This document shows, piece by piece, positions 1-11,537 of a DNA stretch of 64,000 nucleotides. The notes beneath the pieces are model-generated. The model was not told the DNA's origin and searched no databases. It saw nothing but the letters and a program-made list of their open reading frames with translations. Origin of the DNA: Epiperipatus broadwayi (lineage: Eukaryota > Onychophora > Udeonychophora > Euonychophora > Peripatidae); contig JAQFVV010006502.1 in the NCBI GenBank assembly GCA_028023455.1, positions 992,001 through 1,056,000 on the forward strand. The letters run 5' to 3'. The first letter of the stretch is position 1. Each line of letters starts with the position of its first letter. The translations under genes and the position numbers were made by a program.

Positions 1-874
1 TAACCAAAATTACCTACAGTATTTTCATCTTTCATTTGTTTACAAATTCTAGCATTAATGTCTCCCATAACAATTTTAAAATGTTGTTTACTCTGATCAA
101 AAGCCTTTTGTACATCCATATAAAAATATTCTATAACTTCATCACTATGAAAACTTGTTGGGGCAAAAATCTAAATTATCTGCATTTGCTATCTGCTATT
201 AAGTTGTAAAACTAATCTTGCCACTCTGTCTAATACACCATCAATCTCCACAATGTTTTTCTTCCATTTTTTATTTATAATGAATCCTACTCCACTTGTA
301 TTTCCAATATTTGTGCCTTTATAGTAGAGTGTATGTCCACTTTTTAAATCAATTGTTTCTTCACCTTTTCTTCTAACTTCACAAAGTCCAATAATGTTTC
401 ATTTAATATAAGACCATTCTTTTTTTAACTCTTGCATTCTTCCTTTACTTGAAAGTGATCTGCAGTTGTAAGTATCTAAATAAAAAGTCATCATCAAATG
501 GCAGCCTGAGTCCACAATCTGGGGATTCTTAGCATCCTCTGCCTTTGGCCACCAACTGCTGCCTTTGTTGGTGACTTTACAGCCTCCTGGGAATAAGGTC
601 CATGGTTTATTTTTGTCTATCATGATTGTATATATTGAAAAAATATTCTTAAACTTGGAGGTAAAAAGCCAATAAACTTACCACACTGGCTAATGTGTGT
701 TGGTGAGCAGCCCATCCATGTTCATATACTATATGAATATTAACATAGTAATAACAGCTGCAATGACAAGAATGTATGAAGTGGACATTAGGAATTTGCC
801 CTGCTTGGTTCCTTTAAGGCCTCCAAGACGAATCAAAGGGTCTTCTTTCAGTTAATAGCAAACTCCTTTCTGCA
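1..874 (-). mobile_element. RTE-type LINE, copy B: 5' UTR and endonuclease N-terminus, cut by the window edge
   Basis: The segment aligns base for base, with scattered differences, to 30680-31626 of RTE copy A, so it is the 5' part of a second copy on the minus strand. The 5' end at 874 matches copy A (both start TGCAGAAAGGAGTTTGC). Translation starts at an ATG near 623 and gives the AP-endonuclease N-terminus: TYNCRSL near 460, GLCEVRRKGEE near 375-400 (the catalytic Glu region) and MGD-NARI near 60-70 (the catalytic Asp-Asn region). A stop (TGA/TAA) near 397 and point changes show it is dead. Near 100 it keeps the four-T run (KAFDQ) that copy A has lost by a one-base deletion. The reverse-transcriptase half lies beyond position 1. 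RTE elements copy by target-primed reverse transcription; that role is known for the family and not shown here. The 5' end abuts an (AT)n tract, and no target duplication can be judged. Confidence 0.88.
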
Positions 875-2410
875 TCCATATATATATATATATATACAAT
901 TCTTGACTATGACCATATAATATGAACATGTTCATAATATATATAAACAAGATTAGAAAAAAAAAAGTTGTGTTAAAAAATTTTTGTTTTTGTAATTTTT
1001 AGTAAGTTTTACTCATTGACGAAATAAATTCTCTTTAATATTTTATTTTTCATAGAAATCTATATATTTTATTTAGATATTTTTTGTTAGATTTAATATC
1101 TTTTAACAGATTTTAATAATATATGTATTTTAAAATCTTTCCAACAAATAAAACTTTTAAGTGTACACACTTTCATTACAAAATAGCAAAAAAAAATGTT
1201 ATTTGAAATACCTAACAGTATTTCAGTAGCAAAAATGTAATCATACTCATTCAAACATCACGTAAAACGTCAACGCAATTTGCATATCATTTCAACACCC
1301 TATATTCCATTTTTGAAGTTATTAAACTTTTTCATGTCTAGTTTGTCATTTCAAAAAATCCTCAATCTCTGATATCACATCAAAAGGTGCACTTTATTTT
1401 AAGCTACTTTCATACTTATTGCTATGGTATCTGATATTTTTTCTCTAAGATATATCTATATAGCAATTATATAAATTAATTTTCTATTACTATAGAGAAA
1501 ATATGATTACTTTTTTAAACTTTTTTTATCTTTTGTTCAACTAAAAATATGCCATAAATAACCAATAATTCTTAAAATGTGTTATTAACCAATACTAACA
1601 AACTTACTTTAATTTTAGTATTAATGTAAATTTATTAAAAATAGTTAATAAAATATTACGCTTTACTATTGAATATAATAAGTATTACATCATTGAGCAA
1701 ATCTTTTTTCCATAAACTTCTAGGTGGGACTTAGAGAAATATTTATTTACTAAGACCTATTAAATAATAAGAATTTAAGATCTTTCTTCTTTGTTTTATG
1801 AATAATGACTATATATATATATATATATATATTCTAACATGCAAATGAATAATTAGGTTGACTACGAAATAACAAGTCAAAAGAAAATTTTCAGAATTGC
1901 TTGTAACCCAAAAAAAAATCTACATTACCTTATCTTGCATCTGTATATCATTAAAATGCATGAACTTTTAATGTTATGAGGCACAGGTATACAAATTTTA
2001 TATTTTTATTTATTCGATTGAATTATTGCAAAAAAAATTATAGTGGGGACATTTGCATAAGATGCCCTATGCTGTTCCGTCTTTCACATCGCTATTTGAG
2101 CAAAAATGTTCCATTCAATTGACACAAGTGATTTTTTATTTTAATCAATTAAAAATTGATTCTGGAATATTTGCCTTTGAGCCAATCACTCTATCATGGT
2201 ATCTGACAATATAAAGATGATTACAATAGTTAATGATAACTATAATAATATTAGCAACATATTACAAAATGTATTTTTAAGTTAAAACAGAATATATATT
2301 TTTTAATTATGTAGCTAAATTTAAATTGTATTCTTTTAAATATATAATGTAAACCACAATCTTTTCACCAATAATTCATTATTTATAGTTTAAATGTTAT
2401 TTGAAAAATT
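875..2410. other. Unassigned AT-rich DNA with two short (AT)n tracts
   Basis: There is no open frame of note, no recognisable element and no RNA gene. Simple (AT)n tracts lie at about 876-896 and 1809-1832. Confidence 0.6.
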
Positions 2411-2634
2411 TACAATTGATCAATTCTAATACTTTAAAAAGACTTTTATATTTGAATCTTACATTTGTTTTCTTTCCAATAGTATATCCTAGTGAATATT
2501 TTCACTGTTAAGGATATTCTGTAATTGATCAATTCTAATACTTTGAAAAGACTTTTATATTTGAATATTACATTTTTTTTTCCTTTCCAATAGTATATCC
2601 TAGTGAATATTTTCACTGTTAAGGCTATTCTTTT
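2411..2634. repeat. Two-copy tandem repeat, unit about 112 bp
   Basis: Two head-to-tail units (2411-2522 and 2523-2634) both begin ATTGATCAATTCTAATACTTT and both end TTCACTGTTAAGG-TATTC. They differ by a few substitutions and a longer T run in the second. The minus strand stays open through both units, but the peptide is Ile/Lys/Tyr-rich and has no recognisable domain, so I do not call it a gene. The bases could be an old LINE fragment that was then duplicated. Confidence 0.8.
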
Positions 2635-3180
2635 CTTAATTTTCCACACATTTTACTTCTCTCTGTATTCTAATCCATTTTCATCTCTGGTATTTCATTT
2701 TTTTTTATTTCAATTGATTCTTTGATTTACTGATTTATCTTTTCTTTAGTCGTGATTTTTTGCGGATATTCTCCAATAACTCATTTCTGTTCTTTTAATT
2801 TTGTTGCTCTTTATATTACTACCTCATACAATATTACATTCTACATAAAAGTTATTATTATAAATAGTTTTTATCAATATATTATTATTCTATAAAGCTG
2901 AAGTGAAATTTCCTACTGACTGAATCATTTTACAAGTTATTTTATAGATATTTCTTTTGATGATGCTTTTTAATTTCAATTTTATTGATTCTAAATATTA
3001 AAAAAATATTAACTTTTATATATATATGATTGATCAATGATAAATATATGATTTTATTCTGTTGCCAAATTTTTTTTTTTGAAAAATAATATTTAATCCC
3101 ATATGTTATTCATTCTTAAATTTTTTTCATAGCAATAAATATTTTACATATCTTGTGCTATGATGCCAAATTGGTTATAT
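2635..3180. other. Unassigned AT-rich DNA
   Basis: Nothing identifiable; T-rich on the plus strand. Confidence 0.6.
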
Positions 3181-3188
3181 ATATATAT

Positions 3189-4316
3189 ATGAAAAAACAA
3201 AAACAAGTTAATCACGTAACCTGCTATCACTTGTTATTTATGTTCAAAAGATGGCGCTATACCAAAACCGCCGAACAAGTGTAAGATTTGTTTTACATAA
3301 ACGAAAAAAGAGTCAGAAATTAACTACCTCTTTCATTTGCTCACCCCCAGATCAGCTGATTTCAAGCTGGTTTGCTCTCCTCAGTGGGGGATAGAGTATA
3401 GAAACTAGATCTAAAACACTGACTCTCAAGTGTTTATGCAAAACGTTTCTATCAGATTGCAAGCGTGAATTTTTTAGACCGGTAAAGTCTTCAAACTCAG
3501 CCTAGCAAGCCAGATATTTATATGGGTCTGATCTCAGTTCAGAATCACCATATAATCAAAGTCTCTGCAATATATATCATTGCAAGAAAACTTTAAAGGT
3601 ACATTTATGAAAAAACAAAAACAAGTTAATCACGTAACCTGCTATCACTTGTTATTTATGTTCAAGAGATGGTGCTATACCAAAACCGCCGAACAAGTGT
3701 AAGATTTGTTTTACATAAACGAAAAAAGAGTCAGAAATTAACTACCTCTTTCATTTGCTCACCCCCAAATCAACTGATTTCAAGCTGGTTTGCTCTCCTC
3801 AGTGAGGGATAGAGTATAGAAACTAGATCTAAAACACTGACTCTCAAGTGTTTATGCACTTGTTCGGCAGTTTTGGTATAGCGCCATCTTTTGAACATAA
3901 ATAACAAGTGATAGCAGGTTACGTGATTAACTTGTTTTTGTTTTTTCATAAATGTATCTTTAAAGTTTTCTTGCAATGATATATATTGCAGAGACTTTGA
4001 TTATATGGTGATTCTGAACTGAGATCAGACCCATATAAATATCTGGCTTGCTAGGCTGAGTTTGAAGACTTTACCGGTCTGAAAAATTCACGCTTGCAAT
4101 CTGATAGAAACGTTTTGCATAAACACTTGAGAGTCAGTGTTTTAGATCTAGTTTCTATACTCTATCCCCCACTGAGGAGAGCAAACCAGCTTGAAATCAG
4201 CTGATCTGGGGGTGAGCAAATGAAAGAGGTAGTTAATTTCTGACTCTTTTTTCGTTTATGTAAAACAAATCTTACACTTGTTCGGCGGTTTTGGTATAGC
4301 GCCATCTTTTGAACAT
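3189..4316. repeat. Large foldback element (inverted repeat of about 460 bp per arm)
   Basis: Arm 1 (3240-3699) and arm 2 (3858-4316) are near-perfect reverse complements around a spacer of about 158 bp. The spacer is itself a partial copy of the arm: the sequence starting ATGAAAAAACAAAAACAAG occurs at about 3189 and 3608, and inverted at about 3930-3950. Landmarks in the arms are GATGGCGCTATACC, GCTCACCCCCAGATCAGCTG and GACCGGTAAAGTCTTC. (AT)n tracts bound both sides. Short open frames on the minus strand (3770-3976 and 4162-4374) are read-throughs of the duplicated arms. The structure fits a foldback/MITE-type DNA element or two copies inserted head to head. No transposase is present. Confidence 0.88.
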
Positions 4317-4320
4317 ATAT

Positions 4321-4437
4321 ATATATAATGAGCATGTTAATTAAGTCACATGATATATGACTTGATTTCCTCACAATATATATATAATGAGCATGTTAAT
4401 TAAGTCACATGATATATGATTTGATTTCCTCACAATG
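4321..4437. repeat. Two-copy 59-bp tandem repeat
   Basis: The unit ATAATGAGCATGTTAATTAAG...TTTCCTCACAAT is present twice with one clear difference (GACTTGATT versus GATTTGATT). It directly follows the foldback. A reverse-complement relative starts the insertion at about 23400 (AAGTCATATA-AACATGACTT). Confidence 0.85.
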
Positions 4438-4491
4438 TATGTATGTATATATATATAACAAATTTGTGAATCTATTTTTTTCACATTTCTT

Positions 4492-4840
4492 TTAAAACCA
4501 TGCCAATATTAGTTTTGAACAGAGTTGGTGTGACTTGTAACATTTTTGCAATATTTTAAGCCTTACTGTACATTTTTTGGATAAATCCTGAGTCTTTATT
4601 TGGAAGTATATTTCTTCATGTATTTCTTTAACTACATTAATCAAACAATCAGCAAGTTCTACCATTTTAATTGCTTTTCTTGGCAGTTTTTGAGAGACCT
4701 TATTATAAGCTTTCTCCAAATTAATAAAAATCATATGTATAACTTTATGTATGTATTCAAATTTCTTCATTTTCCTTATGAATTTAAACTGTTTACAAAT
4801 GTTCAACACATTTTTTTTCTATTTATTCTTTACAATTGAT
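4492..4840 (-). pseudogene. LINE reverse-transcriptase fragment (motif A region)
   Basis: The minus-strand frame 4809-4492 (105 codons) contains IFINLEKAYNKVSQKL. This matches the reverse-transcriptase motif A signature F-D-EKAYD-VPR of many non-LTR elements, with the catalytic Asp replaced by Asn in each half. It continues with a stretch like LI-V-K-IHEEIYFQIKT, as expected after motif A, and then a decayed motif B region. Only about 110 codons survive, with no endonuclease part. The adjacent Penelope-type relic begins just beyond 4850 on the opposite strand. It differs from the RTE family seen elsewhere in the window (FVDYEKAFDSI), so it is a separate LINE lineage. It is a short, dead remnant. 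Confidence 0.6.
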
Positions 4841-4854
4841 CTAATTACATTCAT

Positions 4855-6235
4855 ATTGTCTTAACAACAGTTTGAAATTCCTGATTGTTTTAGCAATATA
4901 TTTTTTACTTCTAAAAAATCTATGGTAGATGATAAAATTTTTGAGAATAATGAGGGTATCGATAATGGTAATAATGAATCAAGTAAGAAATAGATTAAAT
5001 TTTCATATTATCCTAGGATTTATAATACTTTAAGATATAATAAAAATTATATTGATGACAATATAAATATTGGCTGGTCAAATGGTAAAAATCTTGATCA
5101 ATTAATAGGTAATTATAGGTTAAGGGATGATTTACAGTTAAAAAATGGAATTGTATATAAAATTACATGTGAACTTGTAAAATGATTTACTATGGGCATA
5201 CTGGAAAACAATTAGAAATAAGAGCCAAAGAACATGACAATGCTATTAAAAGAAGAGATGATAGGTCTGCATTATATATTCACTGCTTGAAATATGCTAC
5301 AAAAAGTATTAAATATTTAAATTTCATCAAAGATCCAGAAAGAAGATAAATATATGAAACATATATTAAAAATAATTTGACTAATTGTATGAATATTTAT
5401 AAGACTTCTACAAATTTGGTAAATAATTGGTTGATTTAAAATGAATAAAAAAATTATATAAGTTGATATAAATAATTGTATAAAAATACATGTAATAATG
5501 TTCAACATACTGTTATGATATAATCAATTGTTTTGTAATTGACTTTATATATGAGGGTTTTGATTTGTTTTAATTATTTATATTATTATTGTTTGTTTTA
5601 ATTTCATTATTGGACACCGGTGGTTTTATATCAAGTGATTCATTAACATTAAATAGATTAGTAACCTTTGAAAAGGGCACCAAAGCTGGTGCTGAAAAAA
5701 AGCTTTTTAATGTATAAAATTATTATTTGATTATATAGCTATTGCAAAGAGTTATTACTATTTTTTTGATTATTATTTTGTTGAAGAGCAGCTTAAGGAC
5801 TTTTATTCATTTCCAATTTTGATTGTTTTTTATATTGGCATTGTCTAAGTGTTGACTGGTTTCTTATGATTACTTAATAAGACCATTTAACCTTGAACAT
5901 TATTACACTTATTATTTAAGTAATACTTTGAGGGCACTTTGAAAATTATAATTGCAATTTGTAAAGTTATAATTGACTATTTACTAGTCTTCATTCAGAA
6001 CAGCTTATATTTACTTGTTTAAGAGATTTATTTAAATTTCATTCTATCAATAATTTGAATCGCTGTGGTCAAGTTTCAATATTTAGTGTCTATATAAATA
6101 TATAGAACCATTAATAGTGTGGGTATTCCACCTTTATTGCTAAGAGGAGGTTACCTTGACAACAGTTTGAAATTATTGGTTGTTATCTATATTGAAATTG
6201 TCTAAGTGGTGACTGTTTTCTAATGATATATATAT
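4855..6235 (+). mobile_element. Penelope-like element relic: GIY-YIG domain plus 3' terminal units
   Basis: The coding relic at about 4910-5440 reads, after two frame changes, a linker and then a GIY-YIG nuclease: VYKITCE (about 5150-5175), YYGHTGKQLEIRAKEHD (about 5188-5240), and SALYIH (about 5265-5285) followed by IKYLNFIK and a tail ending near 5440. This is the C-terminal endonuclease of EN-containing Penelope-like elements, which pair a reverse transcriptase with GIY-YIG. No reverse transcriptase remains here. The sequence from 5500 to 6235 is a 3' region. The motif TTGACAACAGTTTGAAAT occurs near 6155, with a looser copy near 4860. The motif ATTGTCTAAGTGNTGACTG occurs near 5840 and 6195, which suggests a partly duplicated terminal unit of about 345 bp. 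The same unit occurs inverted at about 17985-18470 and 34955-35250. Confidence 0.75.
5665..5708 (+). ncRNA. Hammerhead-like hairpin in the Penelope 3' region (degenerate candidate)
   Basis: A strong hairpin, GGCACC-AAAG-CTGGTGCT, is followed directly by GAAA and then a small A/T hairpin. This resembles helix II plus the GAAA box and short helix III of the hammerhead ribozymes known from Penelope-like elements. The required upstream core (CTGATGA) reads CTTTGAA instead, and I see no good helix I. If the homology is real, it is a dead or highly altered copy. Confidence 0.25.
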
Positions 6236-6630
6236 ATTGTATCAATCAAAATAGTATGCTCACTTAACAAGATTCAAATCCTAAGCAAAAGTACCTCGAA
6301 TCCGATCATGCTTGAGATACACAGGTCGGAGCAATCCTGAATTCTAACCTATTTGCCTATTCTTCAAATCTCTGACCAAATGAACAACAATTCTGATGAC
6401 ACAGTAAAATTATTTTAAATCTGTGCCCAGAAGAAAAGTGGTAGAGCACAAGATCAGACTGATGATGATGATCGAGGTCAGAGTAGCCCAGTAATTACAT
6501 TTATTATAGTTATTTATTAATGCTAAGCTCTTAGCTAAAAAAATAGTTCTAAATATTAACTAGAAACCAATAATTCAATGACAAACCAGGATTTACATGA
6601 AATAGATATATTTATTAAATATTAAACAAA

Positions 6631-6673
<43 letters not shown>

Positions 6674-7330
6674 CAAAAGATTTAGGAAACGTATGTATAT
6701 TTTACCAAATAGTTTCATGCTAGGGACAATATTATTTATTTACAAGACTTGAGAATTTGTTGTATAAAATCCCCTCTATCACTCATTTAATAAATATAAT
6801 TTTACAGATAAAATTTTATAGTGTTTTATAACTTGTGCAGAGTTGATAAGCTAATTCAAGAAAACTTTTGATACGGAGCATTGTGGACGCTTAAAATAAA
6901 TATAAAAGATTGTGACCATTTTAATAGTAAATGATTTATTTGATAACGGGCAAAATATATGATTTCAGTCATGTATTTCTTAGGAGAACCATTATTTATA
7001 CTTTTATTCACATTGTTTAGCGAAGGCGTCTTTTAGAAATAAGAAACAAACAATGCACTTTATTTATGAGAGTAAGTTATGCAATCATTAATGTAAATTA
7101 GATTTACGTCTATAGGAATCGATAATGGTTTTTAATGAAAGCAGATTAACTCAATGAACTAAACATATTTTTATGAAATGAATCATTATCTTTAACACAT
7201 CATTGCTACTTACTAAAGATTAGGCAGACGGTGATTAAATTAAAGAAAAGAGTAATGGTACTACCATACAATAATGAAATACGGCCTCATGGCGATTGTG
7301 GATATTTTATTATTTTAAAAGAGTATTTGA
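6236..7330. other. Unassigned DNA with an (AT)n tract
   Basis: 6250-6530 is somewhat richer in GC and may belong to an unrecognised repeat. A pure (AT)n tract covers about 6634-6672. No coding signal was found. Confidence 0.55.
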
Positions 7331-7343
7331 AATGAATTTAAAC

Positions 7344-7674
7344 TGGATATGTTTATGCATTCTGGCGGAGTGATATTGAAAGGAGAGGCTGAGTTTGAGA
7401 GCTCAGATCTGGATATGCTTCCATTCGCAGCATATAAACCTCATATTTTACATTCTACAGGAAGTATTATCCCTGATTACGAACGAGTTTGAAAAGTATG
7501 ATGGGAGCTTCAAGTTTTTGACATCCCCAATAACAAAACAATCAAGAAATGGAAAAGATAAAATGTCAGAATAAAGGAAAAGCTATGAGAGCAATATAAA
7601 GTTTGGAAAGGGTCTAACCTCTTGCGCAATAATCTGTTTTCAATTCTGAATCGTTTAACAAATCATAATGAATA
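7344..7674 (+). pseudogene. Possible decayed coding fragment, unrecognised
   Basis: One frame reads 49 codons with a balanced amino-acid mix, beginning LDMFMHSGGVILKGEAE and ending IIPDYERV. It then continues in the same frame through four isolated stops (TGA, TGA, TAA, TGA) to about 7674, keeping peptides such as VFDIPNNKTIKKW and SNLLRNNLFSILNRL. Local GC is above that of its surroundings. I recognise no family and see no splice-site or start context that would make it a live exon. It could be a broken host gene, a transposon fragment or chance. Confidence 0.25.
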
Positions 7675-8214
7675 ATAACTTTATTTATATTACTAAGCTA
7701 ATAAAATTTATATTTGAATTTGATTCCCATATACATATTAATTAAAGAATTAGCCCTCCGGGTGATGGAAGAAAAGGTAGAATTTTATATTAGGTGTCAC
7801 AATCTTTTATAAAGGCAAACTAAACAACAAAATAAAATAAGCATCCACAGTAAAATGCTTTTAGGTATACAACCAACCTAGCAAATAATTTCTATTTTAA
7901 ATAAACCAATGAATATAATTTTACTAATGAATTTAATTAAAGTCGCGAGATTGATTGATACTGACATATTAGAGAAAATAATATATATATTAAACAAAAT
8001 AAGTTGTATACATTTAATTGAGCCATATAAAGTTATATAAACATAAATTAAGCATGAAAGCAAATGTATATTTAGAATTACATAAGTATTAATAAAGGAT
8101 TATAGAGAGAGAGAGTTTATGAGCAAAACTAGCAAAACATCATAAATGGATCTATGAATTAATTTAACTACAAATTATAAATCACCCGTGAATGTTCGTA
8201 TTAAGGCAGCTCTA
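7675..8214. other. Unassigned AT-rich DNA
   Basis: Nothing recognisable; a short GA run lies near 8105-8115. Confidence 0.55.
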
Positions 8215-8760
8215 AATTACATGATTTTACCTAAGATATCAGCATAACAGCAGGCAGGTAGGTTAGCAATTCTACATCATCTCATATGACCAGTCAGATG
8301 GAATTTTACGGCTGGTAGACAGTCCTCCAAGAGGAAAAAGAAAGATGGACGGCTCCACTACTCATGCTTCATTGCACTAAACTTCTCTTGACTTCTTAAA
8401 TGATGATCTGGCAGCACTTTTTGAATCAGGAATGTAAAAGTAACCAACTGATCAAGCGAAAGTAACTGATTTATCAAGTAACTAACTTATCAAGTGAAAA
8501 TCACCTACTGCCCTTAAAAGGTCTTATGGGCTCTTTTTATACACTATCTCTATAATCCCTTTACAAACAACATTAACATGTTTTTATACAGATAAGGCTC
8601 GAAATACCATTTTTAGCTATTTTAAATCATTTGACAACAACTGATAAATGATTTGTTTTCGATCTTAATTGTGATTGACAATTTTAATTAAAGGCAACAA
8701 GCTGAATTTAAACAAAGATTATTTTAGCATTTTGAGCCTCCCCCATTTTTCTTTGTTGTC
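8215..8760 (-). mobile_element. Possible solo LTR, minus orientation
   Basis: Read on the minus strand, the segment begins with a purine-rich tract, AAAAATGGGGGAGG (8737-8750), like the polypurine tract in front of a 3' LTR. It then has a TATA-like TATAAAAAGAGCCC at about 8527-8541 and three short direct repeats of the type AAGTAACNNACTNATCAAG (about 8440-8500) downstream. No partner LTR, primer-binding site or pol coding was found, so this rests only on promoter-like architecture. A host promoter or another repeat remains possible. Confidence 0.3.
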
Positions 8761-8865
8761 ACATTAAATAGTTTAATTAAATACTTTAAATCAAAATACA
8801 TACAGATATAACAAAAAAAATTTACAATTATATAAAAAAAATGTTTAGTTGTCAGCAATAAACAT

Positions 8866-8879
8866 TAATGCCATTATTG

Positions 8880-8914
<35 letters not shown>

Positions 8915-8930
8915 CAATAATGGCATTAAT

Positions 8931-8977
<47 letters not shown>
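8866..8977. repeat. Cruciform-forming inverted repeat around an (AT)n tract
   Basis: AAACATTAATGCCATTATTGC (from about 8867) is repeated as its exact reverse complement (about 8913-8933) on the other side of a pure (AT)n tract of about 29 bp. A second (AT)n tract of about 43 bp follows (8935-8977). Confidence 0.88.
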
Positions 8978-8981
<4 letters not shown>

Positions 8982-10715
8982 TCATGCACACTACTGTTTT
9001 ACTTTACTAAATAGTTTTAATTTTATTAATTTCTCTAATCATTAGGCATACAGTGTGTGGGTGAATAGCATATATTTATAGCAAGGTCTGAATTGCGAAC
9101 CCCTAGGAGGTTAGCATAGATAGTGAAACATAAAGCATCGATGATGATTAGACATCGATTGCTTCAATATATATATATATATATTGTAATGGCCTGTATG
9201 ATTGCATTGAAAGATAGGGTCACATCTAACTATGGTCAGACCTAGCGTGTTTGGTTAGGATGGTGGAGGTGATGCAATGAAGCAACACAACCCACTCATT
9301 TATTGTCTAAATGCAATTTGGATCAGTTCATTTACATCTCATCCCCTCTTTCGGTTCCATTATGCTTCAGTATTCGAACTCAGGGAGAATTTACCTTTGA
9401 CTCCATTAACAGGAGTGTACTTATGCAGACTGATAACAATACTACTTAATGAAAATCACGATTAGAGACGTGTGTTTAACTAAAATCTCTCTAATACAGT
9501 TATATAAGTGTGATATGTGTGTGCATATACATAAGACATTGGCTTTATCGATGTATGCAATGATTGATTTAATAAACCAAAGAGACTATCAATTCAACAG
9601 ATTTTATAACATTTATTTTGTAAAAGAAAAAAAAATGATAACATTAAAAGTTTAGATAAATCCAAGAGTTTAAACTGTATTTACAAATATAGATAATAAT
9701 AATAAAAATTATATTCATATGGTTTAAATGTCAATAAAGAGCATCTATCATGTCAATAAATTTAATAATTTAGTTACCCAATCCATGTCCCAATGATAGA
9801 TATATCCATGTTGATGACATCATTATATACAAGATGATAAAAAAAAGATTGTTTTAGCCAACTCAAATCTAGCTAACTAAATTATATTTACATTTGATAT
9901 GTATGTATATATTGATCACAATCTGATTCCAGTTGTTGAAGATTGATTTATATGAAGGCCCCCTTTCCTTTACTAAGTCAAATGTAATTCCTAATGTGAC
10001 AGGAAAGTAGATTCATTCAGAGGATTAATCCATTCATACTGAATAAGATCTAAAATAATGATTGTTAGTTAACAAACAATGAATAACATAACTTTGTTCT
10101 GTGAAAGTGTGTGATAATTAATATTCTATAAGTAAAAATTTTATCTCCAGTCTGGTACAAGAATAATGAGTGAAGGTCAAGTACTATGGGAGAAGAATAG
10201 ACCTAAATTTTATTAAAAAGAAAATATTCAGCTAAACTAAACTTTCCCTCCCTGCTCTCCTTGCTCTCTCTTAAAGGGAAATTACTCCAAAATGTGAATT
10301 TGAAGGTTTTATGTTCCCTAGTAATAAGAATGAAATAATAATAAAAAACTAACAATATGTACATAGGTGTTTTAAAATAAAAATCACAATGTATAACAAA
10401 CATAATTTCATTAAATCAATTAAATCAAACTTCATGAATCAACAGAGTCCTTCATAGATTACAGTTCATACAATTTAAGCAATTTCCTCCATGCAGATGT
10501 AGATCACTCGTCATCCCTTCTGAATGGTGCACCCTGGACAATTCTGCATTGGACATCTGTTGTTTTCTTCTGATCCTTGCACAAACATTTCATGCTGAGT
10601 GAAAAATAGTCTATTAGGCATTTCAAAAGTAGACAATATGGATATGTAAACTCTCATGGTTAGAAGATCAATTATCCCACTGACAACAATAAACTCCTTT
10701 AGCAAGACCACATTG

Positions 10716-10720
<5 letters not shown>
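8978..10720. other. Unassigned DNA
   Basis: No recognisable gene or element. (AT)n lies at about 9168-9184. Short open frames here (for example 9277-9465 plus and 10511-10711 minus) have no recognisable domain or start context. Confidence 0.5.

Positions 10721-10723
<3 letters not shown>

Positions 10724-10799
<76 letters not shown>
10724..10799. repeat. (AT)n microsatellite
   Basis: Pure alternating TA tract of about 76 bp. Confidence 0.97.
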
Positions 10800-10801
<2 letters not shown>

Positions 10802-11501
10802 TCTAGATTCACATTTGGCTAGATTTTTAGTTTTAATTTCTCTCCTTTTCTTTTAGAAGTTTAAAACAATTTTCTAGATTATTCTATTACTCAAATTAAC
10901 TTGCTACTTCTATTTATGTTAAAAGTTTATATAGTTTCTACCAATCTGGTGCTAAAATTATATTTATGGAATCAATATATTTGAATGAATGGGATACATT
11001 TTATATGGAGTTCGAAACTTCTTGTTTAAACGAAGTTAGCTTTCTATAGAAAACTTCTAAGTTTGAAGAAGAAAGAGTTAGAATTGCATTTTCTTTTATA
11101 GTCAGTGTCATTTCCATTTTTTTGTATATGGAATCTTTCATTTCTTTTTACTTGCTGTAAGTGTCTATTGTTGCGTAAATAATATCATGATAATCGATTC
11201 AAGAAATTATATGACACATTATTATTTCATTCTTATACTAGATTGTTTGGTAAAGTACTTGATCTTAGATCATTACCATGGTTAACCTATTCTAATCTGC
11301 ATCATTATTTTATTCATATTAGTGACGTATAAACATAAAGCATAAATTAAGTGTTATTATATATATGTTTGTAGCAATTCTTTTAGTATTTAATCTCATT
11401 TATTTTAACAATTGGGATTTTCTTCACTTCATATATAGATGTAAGATCTGGTTATACGTGACATTATTTAGTAACTTAATAAAATATTAATACATTAAGC
11501 C

Positions 11502-11502
<1 letters not shown>

Positions 11503-11537
<35 letters not shown>

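Noticed and set aside
2446-2649. 67-codon minus frame with an internally repeated peptide
   Set aside because: The peptide repeats only because the DNA is a two-copy tandem repeat; no known domain.
3770-4374. Two minus-strand frames of about 70 codons with similar peptides
   Set aside because: They lie in the two copies of the foldback arm; their similarity reflects the duplication, and no domain is visible.
6450-6480. CTGATGATGATGATCGAGG as a hammerhead core
   Set aside because: No GAAA box and no helix around it; a GAT repeat explains the match.
9330-9470. GAGTTCGAATACTG on the minus strand, resembling a tRNA B box
   Set aside because: No matching A box at the right distance and no cloverleaf; chance or a very old SINE cannot be separated.
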